From Xenorhabdus kozodoii (GTDB taxonomy: Bacteria > Pseudomonadota > Gammaproteobacteria > Enterobacterales > Enterobacteriaceae): a DNA stretch of 64,000 bases. Numbering within the stretch: the first letter of the stretch is position 1; each line of letters begins with the position of its first letter. Position numbers and translations under genes: made by a program. Under the pieces are notes generated by a model. That model saw only the letters and a program-made list of their open reading frames with translations, ran no database searches and was not told where the DNA came from. Location of the stretch: NCBI RefSeq assembly GCF_002632875.1, contig NZ_NJCX01000007.1, forward strand, positions 109,112 through 173,111. Direction: 5' to 3'. Positions 1 through 8,128 of this stretch are shown here, piece after piece.

Positions 1-693
1 CGCTTTGACGCCCGCCAGTGGTTCTGCATAATCTGGCCGTTTCACCACAACCCGACGTTTCGCCAGTGCCATGGCAGGTTCCAGCAAACCATCGGCATCT
101 TCATCCGCCCCGACCAGCGATTGGAAAACCCGCATCTCTTTTTTGACCAGCGCACTTTTTTGTTTATGCGGATACATGGGATCGAGGTAAACCACATCCG
201 GCGACGGTGTCATATCTGCCAATGCGGTCATGCTTGAAGCATGGATCAGCGTCAAGCGCTCTTTCAGCCAGCCACCAATCTCTTCATCCTGATAGCCACG
301 CTGTAGACCGTCATCGAGCAGTGCGGCGACCACTGGGTGGCGCTCCAACATCCTGACATGACAGCCAATAGCGGCTAGCACAAAAGCATCGCGTCCCAAT
401 CCTGCGGTGGCATCCACGATATGGGGAAAATAATCTTTCTTGATACCGACCGCTTTCGCCACGGCTTCGCCACGTCCACCCCCAAAACGGCGGCGGTGCG
501 CCATTGTCCCGCTGATAAAATCGACATAAATCCCGCCCAGCTTAGGTTCATCGCGCTTGTGCAATTCCAGTCGTTCGGGAGTCAGTACCAGCGCCATGAC
601 CGATCCTTCATCGTGGATCAAATCCCAGCGTTCAGCCAATCGCGATAAGGCGCCGGGATCAGCGCCTTCTTCACACAGCAAACAAATTTTCAC
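1..693 (-). CDS. rsmJ: RsmJ, 16S rRNA m2G1516 methyltransferase (3' end cut by the window)
   Basis: SAM-dependent methyltransferase of the 30S subunit, modifying G1516 of 16S rRNA (known for the family). The translation carries KRDEPKLGG, the basic stretch [14 protein letters not shown], the SAM-pocket signature [13 protein letters not shown] and the catalytic-loop signature YLDPMYPHK, all as in E. coli RsmJ. I place the start at GTG 693-691. The ATG a few bases upstream runs into a stop in its own frame, and the GTG frame begins [17 protein letters not shown], matching the E. coli N terminus. About 231 residues are in the window and roughly 20 C-terminal ones are missing. It begins 6 nt after the prlC stop, so the two are probably cotranscribed. 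Confidence 0.95.
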   Translation of the reverse strand, partial: MKICLLCEEGADPGALSRLAERWDLIHDEGSVMALVLTPERLELHKRDEPKLGGIYVDFISGTMAHRRRFGGGRGEAVAKAVGIKKDYFPHIVDATAGLGRDAFVLAAIGCHVRMLERHPVVAALLDDGLQRGYQDEEIGGWLKERLTLIHASSMTALADMTPSPDVVYLDPMYPHKQKSALVKKEMRVFQSLVGADEDADGLLEPAMALAKRRVVVKRPDYAEPLAGVKA

Positions 694-699
694 AGGTCA

Positions 700-2742
700 T
701 TATCCGCCGATGCCGTAGCTCTTCAACATGGCATCCAGTTCTGGTTTTCGGCCCCGGAAGCCGACAAACAGTGTCATTGGATCTTCTGAGCCACCGCGGG
801 TCAAGATATTGTCAAGGAATGACTGACCGGTTGTGCGATTGAAAATTCCCTCTTCCGAGAAACGAGAATAGGCATCTGCTGCCAAAACATCCGCCCACAG
901 ATAACTGTAATAACCTGCCCCATAGCCGCCATTAAAGATATGGCTAAAGGAGTTCGGGAAGCGTCCCCAATCGGGTGATGGCACAACGGCCACCTGTTTT
1001 TTCACGGATTGCAGCGTTTCCAGGATTTGCGCCCCTTTGGCGGGATCATATTCCACATGCAGGCGGAAATCGAACAGGCCAAACTCAAGCTGGCGCAGAA
1101 TTTTCATTGCGGCCTGATAGTTTTTGGCGGCCAGCATATTATCCAGCATCTCTTTGGGCAGAGGTTCCTGAGTTTGATAGTGACCGGAGAGAAACGCCAA
1201 TGCTTCCGGCTCCCAGCACCAGTTTTCCATAAACTGGCTTGGGCATTCTACGGCATCCCACGGTACGCCACTGATACCGGCAACATCCAGGGCTTCAATC
1301 TCAGTTAGCATATGGTGCAGGCCATGCCCAAACTCATGGAACAGCGTTGTGACTTCATCGTGCGTAAACAGGGCAGGATGGTCACCGACGGGTTTATTAA
1401 AGTTACACGTCAGATAAGCGACCGGATTTTGCAATTCGCCCGATGCGTGACGCATTCTGCCGACATAACTGTTCATCCAGGCACCACCGCGTTTATGTTC
1501 GCGGGCATACAGATCTAAATAGAAACTGCCGCGCAATACTTGCTTATCGTCATACAGATCAAAGAAGCGAACATCAGGGTGCCAAGTCTCGACATCATGG
1601 CGCTCTGTCGCGGTGATGCCATAAATGCGGCGAACCACTTCAAACAGCCCTTCCAGCGCCCGTTGTTCAGGGAAATAAGGACGCAGTTGTTCGTCATCAA
1701 TGGAGAAGTGATGCTGTTTTTGTTTCTCGCTGTAATAAGCCAGATCCCACGCTGCCAGTTCATCAATACCGTAGTGAGATTGGGTAAAATCGGTGAGCGC
1801 TTCCAGCTCATCCTTACCTTGCGGGTGGGCGCGTTTAGCCAGATCATTCAGGAAATCGAGCACTTGCTGGGGTGTTTGAGCCATTTTGGTCGCAAGAGAG
1901 CATTCAGCATAGTTCTTGAAACCCAGTAATTGGGCGAGTTCATGACGCAATGCGAGTATTTCCGCCATAACCTCGCTGTTATCCCATTTTCCGGCATCTG
2001 GCCCTTGCTCGGAGGCACGGGTCGTATAGGCGTAATACATTTCTTTGCGCAGTTCACGCTTATCAGCATAGGTCATGACGGGCAGATAACTTGGCATATT
2101 GAGCGTCAGCAACCATCCATCCAGCTCCTTGGCTTCAGCGGCGGCCTTGGCGGCGGCTTTGGCGCTTTCAGGCAGACCGGCCAGATCGCGCTCATCGGTA
2201 ATCAGCTTGGTCCATCCCATTGTGGCATCCAGCACATTATTGCCAAATTTTGCGCCCAGCTCGGATAAACGTGCCGTTATTTCACCGTAACGTTTCTGCT
2301 TCTCTTCTGGCAAGCTAATGCCGGACAATTCAAAATCACGCAAAGTATCTTCAACCACTTTTTGCTGTGGCTGGGAAAGGGTTGCGAAGGTTTGGCTCTC
2401 TTTTAGCGATTTATAGGCCTGGTATAGCCCTTTGTGCTGCCCCAGCCAGGTATCGAATTCAGAGAGCAGCGGCAGGCTTTGCTCGTAGGCTTCGCGAAGC
2501 TCTGGACTATTCTTGACCGCATTCAGGTGTTCGACGGGCGACCACATACGGGAAAGCCTGTCTTTCTCTTCTGAAATGGGTTGGCACAGATTATCCCAAG
2601 TAAAAGTGGCATTTTCGGATAAAATCTTCTCAATTACTTGACGGTAATTGGCTAACGTCTCTTTCACAGCAGGCACGACATGTTTAGGTTCGATGACAGA
2701 GAATTTAGGCAATGCAGAAGATGTCAGTAACGGATTAGTCAT
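700..2742 (-). CDS. prlC: Oligopeptidase A (M3 zinc metallopeptidase)
   Basis: Cytoplasmic zinc endopeptidase that degrades oligopeptides, including cleaved signal peptides. The 680-residue product has the same length as E. coli PrlC. The zinc motif HEFGH is at residues 469-473 (His469, Glu470, His473), the E. coli positions, followed downstream by the third zinc ligand region ENWCWEPE. An open frame continues 17 codons upstream, but ATG 2742 is preferred: the protein then starts MTNPLLTSSALPKFS like its homologs, and AAGG precedes it. rsmJ follows directly, the conserved prlC-rsmJ arrangement. No truncation or odd residues seen. Confidence 0.97.
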   Translation of the reverse strand: MTNPLLTSSALPKFSVIEPKHVVPAVKETLANYRQVIEKILSENATFTWDNLCQPISEEKDRLSRMWSPVEHLNAVKNSPELREAYEQSLPLLSEFDTWLGQHKGLYQAYKSLKESQTFATLSQPQQKVVEDTLRDFELSGISLPEEKQKRYGEITARLSELGAKFGNNVLDATMGWTKLITDERDLAGLPESAKAAAKAAAEAKELDGWLLTLNMPSYLPVMTYADKRELRKEMYYAYTTRASEQGPDAGKWDNSEVMAEILALRHELAQLLGFKNYAECSLATKMAQTPQQVLDFLNDLAKRAHPQGKDELEALTDFTQSHYGIDELAAWDLAYYSEKQKQHHFSIDDEQLRPYFPEQRALEGLFEVVRRIYGITATERHDVETWHPDVRFFDLYDDKQVLRGSFYLDLYAREHKRGGAWMNSYVGRMRHASGELQNPVAYLTCNFNKPVGDHPALFTHDEVTTLFHEFGHGLHHMLTEIEALDVAGISGVPWDAVECPSQFMENWCWEPEALAFLSGHYQTQEPLPKEMLDNMLAAKNYQAAMKILRQLEFGLFDFRLHVEYDPAKGAQILETLQSVKKQVAVVPSPDWGRFPNSFSHIFNGGYGAGYYSYLWADVLAADAYSRFSEEGIFNRTTGQSFLDNILTRGGSEDPMTLFVGFRGRKPELDAMLKSYGIGG

Positions 2743-2967
2743 AATGAGCGCCTTAAATGTGTAGTTGGGTACAGGCTGAAACCAGCCGCGCATCCCAATG
2801 GGTTATTGACGATAGATGGGGATAAGATACCGTGAGTTCAATGCGAATGCCGCACTTTTGTGTGAATAATTATGCTCTTTTTATATCAGAGATCTGTGAA
2901 GTCATGGGGAGGTTTAGATATGACCGGAGACGCGCTATAATCCCTGCTCTTCATCAATTTCATTAAT

Positions 2968-3062
2968 GGAAGATCATCGTCCCCGGTGGGGCGGCTGGGC
3001 TTCAAATCCAGATGGGGCCGCCAGCGGTCCCCGGCAGGTTCGACTCCTGTGATCTTCCGCCA
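2968..3062 (+). tRNA. selC: Selenocysteine tRNA, tRNA-Sec(UCA)
   Basis: A 95-nt gene nearly identical to E. coli selC. It has an 8-bp acceptor stem (GGAAGATC pairing with GATCTTCC), the long variable arm typical of tRNA-Sec, the TCA anticodon at 3002-3004, a T-loop GTTCGACTC and an encoded 3' GCCA. It inserts selenocysteine at UGA codons with SelB. selC is a well-known integration site for pathogenicity islands, and the sequence downstream turns at once into accessory DNA (a T6SS effector locus). I found no second copy of the tRNA 3' end in the window to mark an island boundary. Confidence 0.97.
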
Positions 3063-3389
3063 TCGAGTCGTTGCCAAGACTGGCTTTCTTGGTTGATATG
3101 GAACTTTCCTGAACCTCTCTCTGATTAATGTATGAATCAAGTAAACCAAATAAGACAAACTTCGCACGTCAGCAAGATTTTAATCTATGGTATTACGTGA
3201 AATTAAAGTGAATTAATTATCTGATTTTATTTAAGAAGAGAGGTTGATCGCAATTTCCCTGCTGTATTTTCACTCGCACTGGAAAATATAAATAATTCTA
3301 TTATATCCTGCCCGGCGGCCTGCCCAAAATAGGCAACAGTAATGTTATGACTACATTATTTTTGCTCTTCGGCATTCACTAAAAATTGC
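3063..3389. other. AT-rich spacer after selC, no gene seen
   Basis: This 327-bp stretch holds no convincing coding sequence. The short frames across it on the minus strand run antisense through selC and lack family resemblance. I saw no integrase fragment and no direct repeat of the selC 3' end. It ends at the palindromic repeat element that precedes vgrG. Confidence 0.6.
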
Positions 3390-3492
3390 TATACCGATCC
3401 AACTTCAAGTTGCAGTTTGCAAGCCAATGAAAGTGTTTATATCTCCCCTGCGCGGGGAGATATAAGGCGCATCTTGAAAGGCAATGGGTATA
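3390..3492. repeat. Dispersed ~105-bp palindromic element, copy 1
   Basis: Bounded by TATACC and GGTATA. It has the inner arms AACTTCAAGTTGC and GCATCTTGAAAGGC and a central hairpin around CTCCCCTGCGCGGGGAG. Four further copies lie at 20315, 38748, 47913 and 52570. It looks like a non-autonomous miniature element (MITE or REP-like) and sits just upstream of the vgrG start. Confidence 0.85.
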
Positions 3493-3517
3493 TACCCAAA
3501 GATGATGGAGAGTACAC

Positions 3518-4454
3518 ATGAGCAGGGTGATGGATAAAATCAATCCACTGTTTGACCGCTCAGGTTTGGTATTTACACTGATTACCGAAAATTTACCGGA
3601 ACACACCTTTGCGGTTGTCGATTTTTCTCTGAGTGAAGCACTGTCAACCCCTTTTCGGCTGGAAGCCACATTAACCGGTAAAACGTCTGCCATTAATTTT
3701 GCTGATGTCCTCGACAGGAATGCCGCTTTTGCCGTGCATCGCAATGGACAGACGGAGCGGCAAGTCACCGGAATGGTCACCCAGTTTTCGCAACTTTCTA
3801 CCGGGCGTCATACCAGCCACTACCGTATCACCCTCCAGCCCCCGTTGTGGCGTGCCTCATTACGGGTCAATAGCCGGATTTTCCAAAACCAATCCGTGGA
3901 GGGTATCGTTGAAAGCCTGTTGCGGGAAAATGGGATACGCAATTTCGACTTTCTATTGGGTTACAAACACCCGCCACGGGAATTTTGCGTTCAGTATGAT
4001 GAAAGCGACCTTGCTTTTATCCAGCGCTTACTGGCCGATGAAGGTATTTTTTACTACTTCACGTTCGATCAGGCGCAGCACGAGCAACGCATCGTATTTC
4101 ACGATTCCTGCCTGTCCCTCAATAAAGTGATTACCGTCCCTTATCGCCCGGAAACTGATGGGACAGCTCAAAGGCGATCTGGCTGAAAAAATTCAGGGCA
4201 TCGTCAGTATTGATGCGCAAGGGGATCTGACGCTACAAAGTGGCAGCAAAATCACCCTGAATGTCGGTGGAAATTTTGTTGTGCTTCATGCCGGTGGGAT
4301 TGACATCAAAGGTGCAGCGATCAACCTGAATTCCGGTGGCAGCCCCGGTGATTTACTGGCGCCGGCTACCCCCGCCATTTTGCTGGCCGCGGCAAGCGAA
4401 GGATCAATGTTTGTCGCCCACTGCCCAATGAAAGAAAAGGAGAAACAGGCATGA
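3518..4454 (+). pseudogene. vgrG: vgrG (T6SS spike), internally deleted and frameshifted
   Basis: VgrG is the trimeric spike of the type VI secretion tube. Codons from 3518 give a normal N-terminal gp27-like region: FTLITENLPEHTF, then the fold up to DLAFIQRLLADEGIFYYF, ending near ITVPYRPETDG. At about 4150 the reading frame changes. The frame from 4158 encodes only the extreme VgrG C terminus: a beta-helix piece with SGSKITLNVGGNFVVL and INLNSGGSPG. The middle of a normal ~650-750 residue VgrG (gp5-like OB fold and most of the needle) is missing, so a deletion with loss of frame is inferred. ATG 3518 has GGAG upstream. The end overlaps the DUF4123 gene by 4 nt (ATGA), an intact operon junction. 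Confidence 0.88.
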
Positions 4455-5281
4455 GCCAGGAAACCCTCTACGCCATTATTGATGGCGCGGCAGAACCCGA
4501 TCTGTTTTTGACATTGGAGCGCTACGATCCACCGTCCGCCTGCCTTTATGGTGAGCCTCTCCAGCCGGAACTGGTTAAGATCGCGCCGTACCTGATACAG
4601 GTCACTGAAAAGGTCAAAATCTGGCTGGAATGCCGCAGAACGCCGTGGGGAATTTTCGTCCACAGTGAAGCGGATATGAAAACTGTGCGCCAGCATTTAC
4701 GAAAATACCTGCAAGTATTGCTTCCGCAGCAGGAAAAACCGGTCTTTTTCCGTTTTTATGATCCGCGCAATATCTGGGATTTTCTCGGCGTATTGAGTGA
4801 CTGGGAGCTGCATTGTTTTTTAGGGCCGATCACGCGGATTACGACACTCTATCTTGAAGAAGAACGCACGGATAACTTTGCCGAAATCAGGGAGCCTTTT
4901 CCTGTCGGTGCAACCAGCAAGCGCAAAATGCTCGCTATCAGCGAAATTCAGTTGGAGAAAATACAGGCTATTTTCACCGCGCGTTATATCGAAAAACTAG
5001 CGGGATTCATCCCCGGATGGCTGGATAAAGCGCCTTTTGATTTTATTCCGCATATCGATACGCTGGAATGCGCCCGGCAATTTTTTGACTGGTTCAACCA
5101 AAACGGTATTACGGATGATCGCAATGTCCGGGGCTTACTCCAGCTTTTTATCACCCGACACTACCTCACGATTGATGACCTGCCGGCGGCCATATATTCC
5201 CAATTAACCGAATACAACCAGCCGGGGCATATGCGGGCGGAAAGTGTGTTAATTCAAGAGCTAGGCCAAGTGCCGCTTTAA
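4451..5281 (+). CDS. DUF4123 (Tap/TEC-type) T6SS effector-loading adaptor
   Basis: DUF4123 proteins are cytoplasmic chaperone/adaptors that load a specific effector onto its VgrG or PAAR (known for the family; they are not secreted). The 276-residue product starts SQETLYAIIDGAAEPDLF and has the family core: the KVKIWLECRRTPWGIFVHS stretch, then LRKYLQVLLP, then FFRFYDPRNIWDFL near residues 98-112. The C-terminal part is helical. ATG 4451 overlaps the vgrG remnant stop, and the PAAR gene follows after 19 nt. The order vgrG-DUF4123-PAAR-cargo is a standard T6SS effector module, so the cargo is expected downstream. The gene is intact although its vgrG is not. Confidence 0.88.
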   Translation: MSQETLYAIIDGAAEPDLFLTLERYDPPSACLYGEPLQPELVKIAPYLIQVTEKVKIWLECRRTPWGIFVHSEADMKTVRQHLRKYLQVLLPQQEKPVFFRFYDPRNIWDFLGVLSDWELHCFLGPITRITTLYLEEERTDNFAEIREPFPVGATSKRKMLAISEIQLEKIQAIFTARYIEKLAGFIPGWLDKAPFDFIPHIDTLECARQFFDWFNQNGITDDRNVRGLLQLFITRHYLTIDDLPAAIYSQLTEYNQPGHMRAESVLIQELGQVPL

Positions 5282-5300
5282 TCAAAACAGGGGAAACACG

Positions 5301-5570
5301 ATGGGGAATGCAGTCAAAATTGGTGATACCGGCACAGGGCATGGCGATTGTTCCGCGACTCCCGTTATTGCCGGAGCCAGTACGGTCAAAGTGGATGGGG
5401 CTTATCTTGCCCGACAAGGTGATGCTTTGGCATCTCACTGTTCACATCCACGTGCCATTTCAGGTGGCTCTGGTTCCGTATTTATCGAAGGGAAACCTGC
5501 CGCCAGAACCGGAGACGCCGTGGATTGTGGCGGCGTTGTTATTGGTGGTGGCAGCGTCAACATTGGTTAA
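5301..5570 (+). CDS. PAAR-domain T6SS tip protein
   Basis: A stand-alone PAAR protein of 89 residues that sharpens the VgrG spike. It has the typical glycine-rich beta repeats: GDTGTGHGDCSATPVI, then GDALASHC and the final RTGDAVDCGGVVIGGG. Cys and His residues are placed as expected for zinc binding at the cone tip. It starts 19 nt after the DUF4123 stop behind AGGGGAAA and ends 11 nt before the cargo gene. With no extension of its own, it should act as a separate subunit bridging spike and effector. Confidence 0.92.
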   Translation: MGNAVKIGDTGTGHGDCSATPVIAGASTVKVDGAYLARQGDALASHCSHPRAISGGSGSVFIEGKPAARTGDAVDCGGVVIGGGSVNIG

Positions 5571-5581
5571 GGAGAAAGATA

Positions 5582-7177
5582 ATGACCTCAACAAAAGCCG
5601 GTTCGGCAATATGTGATTGCGACAATCCAGATGATTGTACACATAAGATTGATATCAAATTAGGTGATAAGACCATTAGTTATCAGCAATTTTTGTTTCC
5701 ATACCAGCTTCATTATGTCGTTGATAAACCCAAGGAGGGTGAAATACCCCAAGTCCCTATAACATTAACGTCAATCAGTAAAGGCTGTATATCGCATAAC
5801 TCACGGTGTCCTATTGGAAATTTATCTAATGAAAAAAGTCAGCCCATTGCCCAATTTTCACCGAATAAACCGTATACGGGGAAATTGAGTTACTCAAAGA
5901 AAACTGACTCTTTTTCTGTCTTGGATAACAGCCCTATCGTTCTTTTACGTCGTTTTTTAGAAAAGGATTTTTATTCTCAACTAGAGAGCGAAAATTATTA
6001 TATTCGAGTAGATGAGTGTGCCGGAAAACCCTTAGTCGATAAAACAATTGATCTGCCTGGAATTATTAGGCGAACGACGTTGGGAAATAAAACTATTCTC
6101 GGTACAAATATCCACCTATATCTTAATGAAAGGCAGGCGTTTAACGTTGCTATTGGCGCCGCAGAAGAAATTGAAAAATATACTGATGAGCAAAGAAGAC
6201 AACAGCAAAAAGAGACCAACAGAAAAAAGGGAATGAGGTATAAAGGCTCACAAGGGTGGCGCAGAAATACCAAACCTTATGAAGTGCGTAATTCATTAAC
6301 CATTGAAGGAGAAATCACGGCTGAAAAAGGCGCGGAAACACGTAGCTGGTCAAAAGAACTTGAATTTGAGTTCAAGAAAGGCAAAAAGAAGTTAGGGCCA
6401 ATCGATACCGCCATCGAGAGTATTGGTAAGCTCAATAATATTCTTGCATTCGGGCATGATCAAGATAAATTCCGGGTCATTAATTTAGATCTCATCTATC
6501 CTTTAATTAATATTAGTGGAGGTTATGAACTTTCACATAGTGATAATTATAAACTTTTCTGTAAATTTAATGCGGATATTACGGCAACACCATTAATAGG
6601 TTTAGAATTACGCGCTGATGTTATTCAAATATTTGCGGCTTATTTTAAAGTCGATACATTAGTTACTAAAATACGTGAAAAAGGGGAGGAATTCGAACAA
6701 GAGGTCAAGCAAGGTAAAAACGGGGCATTTTATGGTGCGCAATTAGATTTGATCCTCAGTGGTGACTTGAACGTTATGTTTGGCTGGGAATCTGATGATA
6801 AAGGAGACTGGTCTTTTAAAAAAGATGCCGTCTTAGAAACCGGATTCGGCATCAGAGCCGAAACGAATATTCGCGGTGGTGTCCGTTATTATGCCATTAA
6901 TGGTTATTTTGATGCTTCTGCTCAAATTGCAGCTAAAGTAAATGTTGCACTAGCGTCTACAGAGAAAAGTATGGAGTTAATACTTTATCATGATGGTATT
7001 CAGGCATCGGCGAGTGTGAAGTATGGGATTAGAATGGGTGATAAAAAATCAAAAGATAATGAAGATGTATTAAATGAAGAACAAAATAAAAATACAGAAG
7101 GAGTTAAAGAACGTGACTGGGTATTTCAAAAACCGCTTAGCAAAGAAGAATCACCGTACAGAATTTCTTTGGGCTAG
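5582..7177 (+). CDS. Candidate T6SS cargo protein of unknown activity
   Basis: I do not recognise this 531-residue protein. Its place directly after PAAR, and before a gene for an exported protein that overlaps its 3' end, marks it as the likely effector. The start at ATG 5582 has AAGGAGAAAG just upstream; an open frame extends further but only through the PAAR gene. Visible parts: a Cys-rich N terminus (CDCDNPDDC, later CISHNSRC); a strongly basic linker near residues 195-225; and a C-terminal half of alternating polar/apolar strands, for example GVRYYAINGYFDASAQIAAK, suggesting beta-sheet or membrane-active structure. There is no signal peptide. Base composition is clearly more AT-rich than in the DUF4123 gene. 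The effector role is inferred from context. Confidence 0.7.
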   Translation: MTSTKAGSAICDCDNPDDCTHKIDIKLGDKTISYQQFLFPYQLHYVVDKPKEGEIPQVPITLTSISKGCISHNSRCPIGNLSNEKSQPIAQFSPNKPYTGKLSYSKKTDSFSVLDNSPIVLLRRFLEKDFYSQLESENYYIRVDECAGKPLVDKTIDLPGIIRRTTLGNKTILGTNIHLYLNERQAFNVAIGAAEEIEKYTDEQRRQQQKETNRKKGMRYKGSQGWRRNTKPYEVRNSLTIEGEITAEKGAETRSWSKELEFEFKKGKKKLGPIDTAIESIGKLNNILAFGHDQDKFRVINLDLIYPLINISGGYELSHSDNYKLFCKFNADITATPLIGLELRADVIQIFAAYFKVDTLVTKIREKGEEFEQEVKQGKNGAFYGAQLDLILSGDLNVMFGWESDDKGDWSFKKDAVLETGFGIRAETNIRGGVRYYAINGYFDASAQIAAKVNVALASTEKSMELILYHDGIQASASVKYGIRMGDKKSKDNEDVLNEEQNKNTEGVKERDWVFQKPLSKEESPYRISLG

Positions 7178-8075
7178 TATTTTATCATGTATATTTACTG
7201 CTTCAGCGTCAGGAAAAACAAATATGGAATATAAGTATTTATTATCAATGAATACACACCGGAGTGTCTGTGTTGTCCGCCTTAATGAGATAATGGCAAT
7301 GGATAACGTAGATTCCCGTAGCGGAACAGAATCCAGTGGATTCAATGTTACTGCCTTTTTAGAAAATGGCAATAATACATTCTCTGTTTCAATGGGGAAA
7401 AAAGCCATTGATAAGGATTTTAAAAAATTCAATCCTGATTCATGGTGTGAAGCAATCATCAGAAAAGCATCTGCGCATGATCAAGGTCAAATTGTTAGCT
7501 ATATTAAATTATCTGTAGATAATAATGGGGATATTGTTACTCACTCCTCACCAAACCATATTTCTGATAACTCTGCAGATTTTGATTTTTCAGGTATGTC
7601 TAAAACTCGTGGAGAAAAAGGACTATATCAAGCAAAAAAAACTTATTCTATTAATGGATTACCTGATTGGATGTGGACAAAAGCAAATCCTGTATCAGAA
7701 AACGATTTACCTTCTATTAGAGTTTTCTATAAGGAAATTATTGATACCTTTTCACATAATGATTTAGATAAATTATGGAAAATGAGTAAGCCTGCATGGG
7801 AAGAGTGGGCTATTGCAGATAATAGTAATCCAAGAATATTTTTTAATTCAATGGACTTTGAAGAAATGTTAAATAGTGGTGATTACACTGTAAGAGTCAA
7901 TCCGGAATGGGAAAACTTTAGATTAGTTAGCTATAAAGGTGGTCGTTTATTCCGCCTTGAAAAGGGAGCTTTTGGCCGTTCTCCTATATTACTTGATAAT
8001 AAAATTACAGGTGATACTGCCACTTATAGCCCTTACCTGTCCATTATCAATGGCAAAGTGGTTATCTCACGATAA
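7113..8075 (+). CDS. Probable immunity protein to the upstream cargo (exported, unknown family)
   Basis: The open frame begins at 7074, but GTG 7113 is the best start. AGAAGGAG (7096-7103) lies 9 nt upstream, and the product then opens with a clean signal peptide: basic KNRLAKKNHR, hydrophobic FLWASILSCIFTASA, cleavage after Ala-Ser-Ala. The gene begins inside the cargo gene, a 65-nt overlap in another frame, which implies translational coupling. The 320-residue product is thus predicted to be periplasmic, fitting an antidote to a toxin acting on the periplasm or membrane. The C-terminal half carries FYKEIIDTFSHNDLDKLW and a WEEWAI segment. I recognise no family. The function is inferred from position only. 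Confidence 0.68.
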   Translation: MTGYFKNRLAKKNHRTEFLWASILSCIFTASASGKTNMEYKYLLSMNTHRSVCVVRLNEIMAMDNVDSRSGTESSGFNVTAFLENGNNTFSVSMGKKAIDKDFKKFNPDSWCEAIIRKASAHDQGQIVSYIKLSVDNNGDIVTHSSPNHISDNSADFDFSGMSKTRGEKGLYQAKKTYSINGLPDWMWTKANPVSENDLPSIRVFYKEIIDTFSHNDLDKLWKMSKPAWEEWAIADNSNPRIFFNSMDFEEMLNSGDYTVRVNPEWENFRLVSYKGGRLFRLEKGAFGRSPILLDNKITGDTATYSPYLSIINGKVVISR

Positions 8076-8084
8076 TTAACTTAA

Positions 8085-8122
8085 TTTGGCTAATCAATGA
8101 TGAATAATCCTGATTAGCCAAA
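8085..8122. terminator. Intergenic hairpin between convergent genes
   Basis: A perfect 12-bp inverted repeat (TTTGGCTAATCA pairing with TGATTAGCCAAA, loop 14 nt) lies between the convergent immunity and YopJ-like genes. It could act as a bidirectional terminator, though neither side has a long T-run. Confidence 0.6.
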
Positions 8123-8128
8123 TATACA

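Noticed and set aside
2968..3062. Second copy of the selC 3' end as an island att site
   Set aside because: I scanned for the GATCTTCCGCCA end and found no second copy in the window.
2886..3167. 93-codon minus-strand frame across selC
   Set aside because: It runs antisense through a confident tRNA gene and has no family resemblance.
3379..3780. 133-codon minus-strand frame over the vgrG start
   Set aside because: It lies over the palindromic repeat and the vgrG N terminus, whose protein match is clear.
5525..5581. Upstream extension of the cargo gene
   Set aside because: The extra 19 codons overlap PAAR in another frame; ATG 5582 has a strong ribosome site.
7074..7112. Longer start of the immunity gene at 7074
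   Set aside because: The extension would place a polar segment before the signal peptide; the GTG at 7113 has a good ribosome site and a standard signal peptide.
7113..7220. Lipoprotein signal in the immunity protein (Cys in ILSC)
   Set aside because: The residues before the Cys do not fit a lipobox, while Ala-Ser-Ala fits signal peptidase I.
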